Source: Candidatus Omnitrophota bacterium (GTDB lineage Bacteria > Omnitrophota > Gorgyraeia > Duberdicusellales > 4484-171). From it: a DNA stretch of 19,805 bases. A model generated the notes under the pieces. The model saw only the letters and a list, made by a program, of their open reading frames with translations. It ran no database searches and was not told the DNA's origin. The position numbers and the translations under genes were made by a program. Positions 1-6,386 of this stretch are shown here, one piece after another (position 1 is the first letter of the stretch; the number at the start of each line of letters is the position of its first letter). Where the stretch lies: NCBI GenBank assembly GCA_016939345.1, contig JAFGHG010000012.1, positions 1 through 19,805 on the forward strand. The letters are read 5' to 3'.

Positions 1-1312
1 CACAAAAGCCTTGCCATATATCATTATATATATTTCTTTGTTTTATGATCTTTTCAAAAATAGCATCAGCCTCCCTGAGGATTTTCAGCCGGGAAGAAGT
101 GATCTCTCCGATTATCCTTACGGCAAGACCTGGACCGGGAAAAGGGTGCCTTTTTATTAATGCACCGGGCAGGTTAAGTATCCTGGCGATCTCCCTGACT
201 TCATCTTTAAAAAGCTGACGGAAAGGCTCAATGAGTTTAAGTTTCATATCAGCTGGCAATCCGCCCACATTATGGTGCGATTTTATACAGGCAGTCGGGC
301 CGCCGAAAAAGGAAATCGACTCGATGACATCAGGGTAAAGCGTTCCCTGGACCAAAAAAGAAGCATTTCTGATTTTTCTAGCTTCAGCCTCAAAAACTCT
401 TATAAACTCCCGGCCGATGATCTTTCTTTTTGTTTCCGGATCAGTAACGCCCTTCAATTTACTTAAAAACCTTTTTGAAGCATCTACATAGTGAAGATCG
501 ATCTTAAAATGGCCCCTGAATAACTGGATTACCCGGGAGGCTTCATTCTTACGCAATACCCCGTTGTTTACAAAAATGCATTTTAATTTTTTACCGATAG
601 CTTTATGAATCAGAACTGCAGCGGTCGAAGAATCAACCCCTCCGCTTAAGCCTAAAATAACATTTCCCTGGCCCACTTTTTTTCGGACAGTTTCTACCTG
701 CTCTTTTACGAAATCCTCAAGCTGCCAGTTGGCAAAACATTCGACTATCCGAAAGAGAAAATTAGAAATTATCTGCAATCCTTTGTCGGTATGCACTACC
801 TCAGGATGAAACTGAACCCCGTAAATCTTTTTCTTTTTATTGCCGATAGCAGCAAATCTTGTATTCAAGGTATGAGCAAGGATTTTAAAACCCTTGGGCA
901 ATTTTACCACCTTATCGGTATGGCTCATCCAGGAAGTTATCTTTGGTCCCAAAGAAAAGAAAAGGTCCTCATGATTGTCTATATACATAGGAGCCCTTCC
1001 ATATTCTCTTTTACGCGACTCCTTGACTGCTCCATTAAGGGTCCTTACAAGGATCTGCATGCCGTAACATATGCCTAATATAGGTATTCCCAGTTGAAAG
1101 ATCTCTTTATTAAGGGCGGGAGCATTCTTTTCATAAACACTGTGAGGCCCCCCGGAAAGGATGATTGCTTTTGGTTTTATTTTTTTTATTTTCTCTATCC
1201 CTATGCTGCAAGGCTCGATCACGCTAAAAACTTTTAATTCACGGACACGGCGGGCAATTAGCTGGGTATATTGGGAACCAAAATCAAGAATCAGTATAGT
1301 ATCGTTCTTCAT
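1..1312 (-). CDS. guaA: GMP synthase (glutamine-hydrolysing), 3' end cut by window
   Basis: Amidates XMP to GMP with ATP and glutamine, the last step of de novo GMP synthesis in the cytoplasm. I translated the frame by hand: 437 codons from ATG at 1312 to the left edge with no stop. About 70-80 C-terminal residues (end of the dimerisation domain) lie outside. The N-terminal class I glutamine amidotransferase domain has the nucleophile in GICYGMQ (Cys82) and the His169/Glu171 pair in GVQFHPEV. The ATP-pyrophosphatase domain has the P-loop SGGVDSS (residues 223-229), followed by the family's KRKIIGREF and RHPFPGPGLAVR segments. The usual FVDNG motif reads FVNNG here. No Shine-Dalgarno sequence is visible before the ATG, and 300 nt without genes separate it from guaB3, so it is probably transcribed separately or read through the hairpin element. 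Confidence 0.97.
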   Translation of the reverse strand, partial: MKNDTILILDFGSQYTQLIARRVRELKVFSVIEPCSIGIEKIKKIKPKAIILSGGPHSVYEKNAPALNKEIFQLGIPILGICYGMQILVRTLNGAVKESRKREYGRAPMYIDNHEDLFFSLGPKITSWMSHTDKVVKLPKGFKILAHTLNTRFAAIGNKKKKIYGVQFHPEVVHTDKGLQIISNFLFRIVECFANWQLEDFVKEQVETVRKKVGQGNVILGLSGGVDSSTAAVLIHKAIGKKLKCIFVNNGVLRKNEASRVIQLFRGHFKIDLHYVDASKRFLSKLKGVTDPETKRKIIGREFIRVFEAEARKIRNASFLVQGTLYPDVIESISFFGGPTACIKSHHNVGGLPADMKLKLIEPFRQLFKDEVREIARILNLPGALIKRHPFPGPGLAVRIIGEITSSRLKILREADAIFEKIIKQRNIYNDIWQGFC

Positions 1313-1377
1313 AAATAAATAATAGTAACTATAATAACTTTAAATGCTAAACAAGTATTTTGGCCCATTCATGATTT

Positions 1378-1397
1378 CCTGCCTGCCGGCAGGCAGG
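1378..1397. repeat. Perfect 20-bp G/C-rich palindrome
   Basis: The sequence CCTGCCTGCCGGCAGGCAGG equals its own reverse complement and is far more G/C-rich than the surrounding A/T-rich gap. From memory, similar GCCTGCCGGCAGGC palindromes recur between genes in assemblies of uncultured bacteria; I could not check copy number. It lies inside the larger inverted-repeat element. Confidence 0.75.
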
Positions 1398-1401
1398 TAG
1401 C

Positions 1402-1464
1402 AAAAAAGCCGTTGAGAAAATCACCGAACCAGGAAGCACGGAAGGTGATTTTTAGGCTTTTTTT
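1402..1464 (-). terminator. Two-step hairpin with T-runs, probable terminator after guaB3
   Basis: The outer stem pairs AAAAAAGCC (1402-1410) with GGCTTTTTT (from 1455). The inner stem pairs AAAATCACC (1417-1425) with GGTGATTTT (1444-1452) around an 18-nt loop. Because the outer arms are A-run/T-run, the hairpin ends in T on either strand and could stop transcripts in both directions. On the minus strand it lies about 150 nt after the guaB3 stop and about 90 nt before the guaA start. Confidence 0.55.
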
Positions 1465-1612
1465 GAGGCCCGAAGGGTAAAATCGTGTTCTTTGGTCCAA
1501 AATAGTTGGTTTAGTATTTTTTCATTTATATATATTTCTTACCCATACCTTGTTAAACTTAGTAGTGAATCAGATAATCGTATTCTTGTTGCTTTATCTT
1601 GCAAATTATACT

Positions 1613-2773
1613 TTATTTGCCCATCCCCACGCGTTGGAATGTTTGAAACACTTTGCCTTCGGTCTGTATAGACGGTGCAATTATCATCTCGACAAAATTC
1701 ATCTCTTTTATTGTTCCGGCTCCTAAAGAACCCATAGAAGTCTTTAAAGCGCCCATAAGGTTTTGTGAGCCGTCATCGACCTGGGCCGGACCAAACAATA
1801 TCTGTTCAAGGCTTCCGGTTACGCCTACTTTTATTCTTGTCCCACGAGGCAGGTTCCCGTGAGAAGTTGCCATGCCCCAATGATAACCTTTACCAGGCGC
1901 TTCCTGGGCCCGGGCAAAGGCTGAACCTATCATTACCGCATCTGCACCTGAGGCAAATGCTTTGCAGACATCGCCTCCTTTACTCATGCCTCCGTCAGTT
2001 ATTATCGGTACATATTTACCGGTCTTCTGAAAATAAAAATCCCTTGCTGCAGCAGCGTCAATAGTCGAGGTAACTTGAGGCACACCGATGCCAAGGACTC
2101 CCCTGGTGGTACAGGCAGCGCCCGGACCCACACCTATTAATATCCCTGAACAACCTGTCTCAAGCAGTTCCAGGGTTACCTCATAGGTGACGCAATTTCC
2201 CAAAATGACCGGAACTTTGGTTTGTTTGCAGAATTTAATTAAATCAAGAGGCTTATATTTGGTAGCAATATGTTTTGAAGTGGTAACTGTGGATTGGACT
2301 ACAAAACAATCTACGCCAGCCTCCTGAGCTAAAGGAGCAAATTCAGGGGCATTTTGAGGAATACAGCTTACAGCTGCATAGCCTCCGCCCTTTTTTATTT
2401 CTTCCACTCTCTTTCCTACTAATTTGTTTTTAATAGGGGTAGTATAGACTTTTTGGATTAAATTTGTTGCTTCTTCAGGTGAACTTTTGGCTATCTCGGA
2501 AAGCACATCCTCAGGATCATCATAGCGGGTCTGTACGCCGTCTAGATTCAAGACCGCCACTCCTCCCAGCGAAGACATCTTAATAGCAAAAGGCACGCTT
2601 ACTACCCCATCCATGGCAGCAGCCATAATAGGAACGCTGAATTGACGCGAAGCGAATTTCCAGCTTGTATCTACTTCTTCATGATTGATTGTTGCTCTTC
2701 CGGGAACCAAAGCCACTTCATCAAAACCATAACATTTTCTAGCCCGCCTGCCTATACCTATCCATTCAGCCAT
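1613..2773 (-). CDS. guaB3: GuaB3-type IMP dehydrogenase family protein (no CBS domains)
   Basis: A TIM-barrel enzyme of the IMPDH/GMP reductase superfamily, expected to act on IMP or GMP in guanine nucleotide metabolism. At 386 residues it is about 100 shorter than classical GuaB, running through the barrel without the two CBS repeats. The catalytic loop GPGAACTTR places the nucleophile at Cys221. The phosphate- and base-binding segments DGGM (260-263) and GADAVMIGSAFA (277-288) are present. The tail with RGTRIKVGVTGSLEQILFGP and QNLMGALKTSMGSLGAG matches the GuaB3 subfamily rather than GuaB. Start: ATG with GGAGGT (2779-2784) five bases upstream. Its first 8 nt overlap the end of the flavoprotein gene. 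Whether it works as IMPDH, GMP reductase or both cannot be read from sequence alone, but guaA next downstream favours XMP production. Confidence 0.9.
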   Translation of the reverse strand: MAEWIGIGRRARKCYGFDEVALVPGRATINHEEVDTSWKFASRQFSVPIMAAAMDGVVSVPFAIKMSSLGGVAVLNLDGVQTRYDDPEDVLSEIAKSSPEEATNLIQKVYTTPIKNKLVGKRVEEIKKGGGYAAVSCIPQNAPEFAPLAQEAGVDCFVVQSTVTTSKHIATKYKPLDLIKFCKQTKVPVILGNCVTYEVTLELLETGCSGILIGVGPGAACTTRGVLGIGVPQVTSTIDAAAARDFYFQKTGKYVPIITDGGMSKGGDVCKAFASGADAVMIGSAFARAQEAPGKGYHWGMATSHGNLPRGTRIKVGVTGSLEQILFGPAQVDDGSQNLMGALKTSMGSLGAGTIKEMNFVEMIIAPSIQTEGKVFQTFQRVGMGK

Positions 2774-3767
2774 TTCTTACCTCCTCAATATTTTCGCCAA
2801 CACTATCAAAAGAATCATTTTTTTTAATATCCTTAAAGCATGCGTTTACCGCCTTTTCAATATCATCTTCATTTAAAGCTGTCCTTGAAAAATCCGGCCT
2901 TCTTCCTTTTAATAGAAATTCGCTGAAAATCAAGGCCTGCTGGCAGCAATCAGAATAGTTATTTATAAAAAAACTCTCGCCCTCGGATGCGCTGTTGCCG
3001 GCATCTGCAAGAAAATACAAATCTTCATAATTGCTGAAAAAGCAATCTGATACATATACTTCCTCTTCAAAAAAATCTGCAGCCGGGCTGAAACCGCTGT
3101 CCAGAAAAAGCATCTGTGAAGAAAAAACTTTTAAGGGATTAACCTTTACAGCTTTAACCGTTGACTCCCCTACTGCTTCGTCTATCTCGGTATTAAAATT
3201 AATAGCGATCTGGCTATGATCAAAATAATTAAGCAGTTTCTCTTTATAAACTGATAAAAAATCCAGATTACGGCAAGTAACTCTTACTTCCAGACCTAGA
3301 TTATTTAAACTAACGGCAAGCTTTATCCCCAAAAAAGTAGATACATCGACAACCGCTTCTTTGGATATTCTCACCAGGTCTTTCAATTTAAAGGGATTAA
3401 GAGCTGAAAGATAAAAAAAGCCCTCACGGTGGTCGCCTTTAGCCGGATGTTTTTTCGATTTCAGACCTGTGGCTATAATGAGCTTTTTGTATTCAATGAT
3501 TTCAGAATTTTTTAAATAGACTTTTTTCCGCTTAGGGTTTACTCTTTCAACCTTATCGTTGATAAAATTTATACCCCTTTCCCTGGCCCAGGAGCTAAGT
3601 TCAATTCTTTTACTTATATCAGCAGGAGCGGATATCAGTCCAGGGCGGCTAAAATAGAACTCGTCCTTATCTATGGCTGTCAGGGACTGGCTAAAACCTT
3701 CAGCCTTTAGTTTATCAATCAAAGTCTGGGCTGAAATTCCCAGACCTATTATTGTTAAATCCTGCAT
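2766..3767 (-). CDS. FAD-domain pyridine-nucleotide-disulfide oxidoreductase-like protein, degenerate NAD site
   Basis: I do not recognise a specific enzyme. The 333-residue layout is that of the two-Rossmann flavoprotein family (NDH-2, rubredoxin/ferredoxin reductase-like). An N-terminal FAD dinucleotide motif IIGLGISA (6-13) is followed by RPGL (41-44), the ATG-type segment LIIATG (96-101) and a C-terminal LADAG segment matching the family's flavin-binding Asp motif. The second Rossmann motif, normally GxGxxGxE, reads VVDVSTFLGIKLA (139-151), so its first glycines are gone and NAD(P)H binding is doubtful. No redox CxxC pair is seen near the flavin. Its ATG overlaps the folD stop (TAATG), and its end overlaps guaB3 by 8 nt, so it is coupled to both. 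It may be a folate-pathway flavoprotein or a non-catalytic FAD protein; function unassigned. Confidence 0.8.
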   Translation of the reverse strand: MQDLTIIGLGISAQTLIDKLKAEGFSQSLTAIDKDEFYFSRPGLISAPADISKRIELSSWARERGINFINDKVERVNPKRKKVYLKNSEIIEYKKLIIATGLKSKKHPAKGDHREGFFYLSALNPFKLKDLVRISKEAVVDVSTFLGIKLAVSLNNLGLEVRVTCRNLDFLSVYKEKLLNYFDHSQIAINFNTEIDEAVGESTVKAVKVNPLKVFSSQMLFLDSGFSPAADFFEEEVYVSDCFFSNYEDLYFLADAGNSASEGESFFINNYSDCCQQALIFSEFLLKGRRPDFSRTALNEDDIEKAVNACFKDIKKNDSFDSVGENIEEVRNG

Positions 3768-4651
3768 TATTTCTTTCTTCTTTTCTCAGCTAATAAAATC
3801 AGATTGCTGAAAAGATATAAAGGGGTCAATATGCCTATGCCGCCGGGAGAAGGGGAAATAAATGACGCTCTATCCTTGGCTGTTTTAAATTCAATATCGC
3901 CGCAAAGCCTGTTTTCTTTCTTGCCTGTGCCGACATCGATAACAACAGCTCCCTGTTTTATCCATTCTCCTTTTATCAAAGACGGCACGCCGGCTGCGCT
4001 GATAACTATATCAGCAGCTTTAATATAATCCGGCAGATCTCCGGCTTCACTTGTGCCGATATGGACTATGCTTACTGTTGCTAAAGCATTAGCTAAAATA
4101 AAAGCTAGAGGCTTGCCTATGATCGAAGTAAAGCCTACTATAGTAACTCTTTTTGAACGCACATTTTCACCGCTACTTAAAAATAAGGCATGAAGAATGC
4201 TTCTTAAGGTCGGAGGCAGACACACAGGCAATGAGCCTGCTTCGACAAAGTCTTTAAGGCTGAAATCAAGCATCAATAATCTTCCCAGATTTAAGGGATT
4301 AACGCCTTCTACATCCTTATCCACATCAATCAATGAAAAAACTTCCTCTTCCTTCCAGTCGTTAATAAATGGCTTGTTTATGATTATTCCGGTGATTTCG
4401 GGATTTTTGTTAAGCTCCTTTACCCGGGCAGATAACTCGCTTAATTCAATATCTTTGCTAAAATCCAAAGGGTGATAGACTATACCTAAATCAAGCGCCA
4501 GCTTTTTTTGTGAAGAGCGGTAAACCATACATGAGGAATCCTTGCCTAAAGCAATAGACGCCAAGTGCAGCTTAGGCAAAGTAAGCAGTTTTTTTCTTAT
4601 CTTGCTCTCTAATTCTTGTGCCGCTGAATTGGGATCAAATATTTCCGACAT
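3767..4651 (-). CDS. folD: Divergent FolD: methylene-THF dehydrogenase, cyclohydrolase residues substituted
   Basis: FolD normally oxidises 5,10-methylene-THF and hydrolyses the methenyl product to 10-formyl-THF in the cytoplasm. The 294-residue length and both domains fit: substrate domain about 1-140 and a Rossmann domain with VGFTSIIGKP (172-181), DVGTG (239-243) and a closing PSPGGIGILT. Aligned without gaps to E. coli FolD from memory, with a constant offset of six residues, Tyr50 is kept as Tyr44. Lys54 becomes Gln48, Gln98 becomes Asn92 and Asp121 becomes Glu115. The usual PCTP segment is CLPP. These are the residues tied to cyclohydrolase and dehydrogenase chemistry, so cyclohydrolase activity is probably lost. 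The gene overlaps the upstream fchA-like gene by 17 nt and shares one base with the next gene. Divergent function on another C1-folate remains possible. Confidence 0.88.
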   Translation of the reverse strand: MSEIFDPNSAAQELESKIRKKLLTLPKLHLASIALGKDSSCMVYRSSQKKLALDLGIVYHPLDFSKDIELSELSARVKELNKNPEITGIIINKPFINDWKEEEVFSLIDVDKDVEGVNPLNLGRLLMLDFSLKDFVEAGSLPVCLPPTLRSILHALFLSSGENVRSKRVTIVGFTSIIGKPLAFILANALATVSIVHIGTSEAGDLPDYIKAADIVISAAGVPSLIKGEWIKQGAVVIDVGTGKKENRLCGDIEFKTAKDRASFISPSPGGIGILTPLYLFSNLILLAEKRRKK

Positions 4652-5189
4652 TTCTAAGGTATTTCTTTATCTTGGCGATATTGCTGTTTTGAGTGCCAAA
4701 AATAGCTTTATTAGCCTGTAAATTTTCAAGACATGCCATTAAACAAACAAACAGGCAATAACAGCCGATATTAAAATCACTAATAATATTATTTTTTATA
4801 TCAGATTCAGCTTTTTTAGCAAGAGAAATCGCTTGCCGGCAGGAATCAGCCATGTCTGCTATCATTTTTTCACTTTTCCTTACAAGTGCTTTTCTTCTTT
4901 CCCCTTGAGAGTTTATTATCTTATCAAAGACCTGCCCATCCTTATCGACAAAAGGCAAAAAGGTTCTTTTCAAATCGGCAAAAACAGATATAGTATTTTT
5001 TAATTTATGATTCTTTGCTTTCTGGGCTGGTAAAACAGCTTTGCTGACAATAGAAAAATTCAGGGATTTATCTATAAGGCTCAACCCCAGACAGAATAAA
5101 AAAGCAGCTGCGCTGCCTCCTCCCGGCGAAGGCTTTCGTCCGGCCAGATCATCTAAAAAAGGCTTTAAGCCCTTATAATAGGTTTTCAT
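4635..5189 (-). CDS. fchA: Cyclodeaminase/cyclohydrolase-family protein (FchA-like)
   Basis: A protein of the formiminotransferase-cyclodeaminase family, in which stand-alone bacterial members hydrolyse 5,10-methenyl-THF (FchA) or deaminate 5-formimino-THF. At 184 residues it has the single-domain length. The N-terminal signature is clear: FLDDLAGRKPSPGGGSAAA (11-29), with the PGGGS turn that binds folate. The remainder is helical, with no recognisable second domain. It lies 17 nt after rnhB and overlaps folD by 17 nt. No histidine-degradation gene is near, so a cyclohydrolase role paired with FolD is favoured over histidine catabolism. The assignment to methenyl-THF cyclohydrolase rests on context. 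The gene symbol is used in that sense. Confidence 0.85.
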   Translation of the reverse strand: MKTYYKGLKPFLDDLAGRKPSPGGGSAAAFLFCLGLSLIDKSLNFSIVSKAVLPAQKAKNHKLKNTISVFADLKRTFLPFVDKDGQVFDKIINSQGERRKALVRKSEKMIADMADSCRQAISLAKKAESDIKNNIISDFNIGCYCLFVCLMACLENLQANKAIFGTQNSNIAKIKKYLRNVGNI

Positions 5190-5206
5190 ATCTTGGTTAT
5201 GGGCTG

Positions 5207-5773
5207 TTATACAATATCCCTGCAGGGAGCAAAACTGATCCTGTGAAAAGGAGTCAGGCTATATTTTTTTATTAAAGAAAAATGCTCTTTTGTGGGATAA
5301 CCCTTATGCTTTGAAAATTTCCATTCAGGGTAGAGAAAATCAAGGTTCAGCATCAGATTGTCCCGGACTACTTTAGCTATTATCGAAGCACAGGACACTT
5401 CTTTTACTTTTCTGTCTGCTCCGATAAGACAGCGGTAATTTATATCGAGCTTTGTCTTAAAAAAGTTTCCGTCGATTATAAAATCTGCCTCGGAAAGCCA
5501 GCGGCATTTGCTGATCAGCTTAGAAATTGACCGCTCAAAAGCTAAAAATGTAGCCTGCAGAATATTAAGCCTGTCAATTTCTTTAGGGTCAGCTATATCA
5601 ACTGCAAAATCTGCGTTTTCAACCAGCCAGGAAAAAACCTTTTCTCTGGCTAAAGTAGACATCGCTTTAGAATCTTTTATTTTGTAAGGAGGGTCCTGCC
5701 TTAAGTGCAGGGCGCAAGCTACCACTACGCCTGCCAAAGGACCCCTGCCTGCCTCGTCTATCCCTACCACCAT
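5207..5773 (-). CDS. rnhB: Ribonuclease HII
   Basis: Cleaves RNA in RNA-DNA hybrids and starts removal of ribonucleotides misincorporated in DNA. The 188-residue protein begins directly with the active-site strand GIDEAGRGPLAG. The metal-binding acidic residues are Asp6 and Glu7, Asp101 in IIDGN and Asp120 in GADRK, followed by the family motif SCASIIAKVVRD (127-138) and a C-terminal HKGYPT segment. Length is at the short end of the family, without extensions. It sits after rplS, as in many bacteria (rplS-rnhB), with 52 nt between them. The YraN endonuclease-like gene that often follows is absent; fchA comes next. Confidence 0.97.
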   Translation of the reverse strand: MVVGIDEAGRGPLAGVVVACALHLRQDPPYKIKDSKAMSTLAREKVFSWLVENADFAVDIADPKEIDRLNILQATFLAFERSISKLISKCRWLSEADFIIDGNFFKTKLDINYRCLIGADRKVKEVSCASIIAKVVRDNLMLNLDFLYPEWKFSKHKGYPTKEHFSLIKKYSLTPFHRISFAPCRDIV

Positions 5774-5825
5774 TTTTTTGGCTATATTCTATACTATCAG
5801 CTATTAGCTCTCAGACATAAGCTAA

Positions 5826-6173
5826 TCAGGTTAATACTGATTTCTTGCCGACTCTTCCTCTTAAGTAGTGAAGACGGCTTCTTCTGGGCCTGCGCCGGCT
5901 TTCTTTTATCAGGTCTATTTTCTGTATGTTGGGTGAAAAATAAGGAAAGGTAACTTCGTATGACTGACCATAGGCAGTCCTTCTTACGGTAAAAGATTTA
6001 CGGTGCATGGCTCCTTTGATCTTGATGATGACCCCTTCGACCGGATGCAGCCTTATCTTGTCTTTTTCTCTGACCTTGTAAAAAACCTTGATCACATCTC
6101 CCTGTTTAAACTCCGGATAGTCTTTTTTTAAAGAGTTCTTTAATTCTTTTTCCACAACTAATAACTTATCCAC
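5826..6173 (-). CDS. rplS: 50S ribosomal protein L19, GTG start
   Basis: L19 sits at the 30S-50S interface of the large subunit. The 115-residue product shows the family's conserved core: FKQGDVIKVFYKVREKDKIRLHPVEGVIIK, an HRKSFTVRR segment, the SPNIQKIDLI stretch, and a basic tail with RRRPRRSRLHYLRGRVGK. The start is GTG, placed by a strong GGAGGT six bases upstream and by the usual L19 length. The gene is usually directly behind trmD in one operon. Here a 200-nt gap with a palindromic repeat comes between them, so L19 may have its own promoter, although I could not pick one out with confidence. Confidence 0.97.
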   Translation of the reverse strand: MDKLLVVEKELKNSLKKDYPEFKQGDVIKVFYKVREKDKIRLHPVEGVIIKIKGAMHRKSFTVRRTAYGQSYEVTFPYFSPNIQKIDLIKESRRRPRRSRLHYLRGRVGKKSVLT

Positions 6174-6179
6174 TATAGC

Positions 6180-6185
6180 ACCTCC
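6180..6185 (-). promoter_or_regulatory. Shine-Dalgarno of rplS fixing a GTG start
   Basis: GGAGGT on the minus strand, six bases before the GTG at 6173-6171. It is one of the best ribosome-binding sites in the window and fixes the non-ATG start of L19. Confidence 0.85.
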
Positions 6186-6208
6186 ATGTTTATCTTATGA
6201 TTACTAAA

Positions 6209-6375
6209 GTTTAAATTCTAAACTCGAAATACTAAATCCGAAACAAATACGAATGATCAAAATTCGCATATTACAAACAAATATCGAAAATAAAAAAATT
6301 CTTATGGTTTCGAAAATGCAAATTTCGAAAAATTGAACATTGTTCCGGGTTTCGATATTCGGATTTCAAATTTGA
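6209..6375. repeat. A/T-rich imperfect palindrome between trmD and rplS
   Basis: This fills most of the 6186-6386 gap. The left half, from 6209, and the reverse complement of the right half, down from 6375, align loosely over about 65 nt with the same order of words: TTTRAA, TCGAAA, CCGRAACAA, and finally TTYGCATWTT. TCGAAA and AATTTCG words recur throughout. Identity of the arms is perhaps 60-70 percent, estimated by hand. It resembles A/T-rich intergenic palindromes I recall from genomes of uncultured bacteria. No ORF or clear T-tailed terminator was found. Confidence 0.5.
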
Positions 6376-6386
6376 TCTGTCTCTCA

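Larger units (their letters stand above)
1347..1514. repeat. Nested inverted-repeat element between guaB3 and guaA
   Basis: The outer arms at 1347-1367 and 1493-1514 are reverse complements with about 19 matches, two mismatches and one single-base indel. They share CTAAAC, TATTTTGG and CCA in order. Just inside them, 1370-1377 and 1480-1487 are also nearly complementary (7 of 8). The interior holds a perfect 20-bp palindrome and a terminator-like hairpin, listed separately. The whole could fold into one branched structure of about 168 nt. It could be a MITE-like insertion, a small structured RNA, or a processed 3' end. No ORF was recognised inside it. Confidence 0.6.

Noticed and set aside
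272..1078. Plus-strand open frames of 64 and 95 residues.
   Set aside because: They lie antisense within guaA, whose minus-strand frame is intact with all catalytic motifs; no family resemblance was seen in the plus-strand products.
1328..1354. Possible guaA promoter on the minus strand: TTGTTT (1349-1354) and TATAGT (1328-1333).
   Set aside because: The spacing is 15 nt, the -35 match is poor, and the A/T-rich gap yields such hexamers by chance. It also overlaps the left arm of the inverted repeat.
1313..1612. Possible purine riboswitch or small ORF in the guaB3-guaA gap.
   Set aside because: No purine-riboswitch core was recognised, and no ORF with a start and ribosome-binding site; the structure is better described as an inverted-repeat element with a terminator.
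5803..5826. Hairpin ATTAGCT/AGCTAAT at the rplS stop codon, considered as a terminator.
   Set aside because: The stem is only seven A/T-rich base pairs with no T-run after it on the minus strand; rnhB follows closely and is likely co-transcribed.
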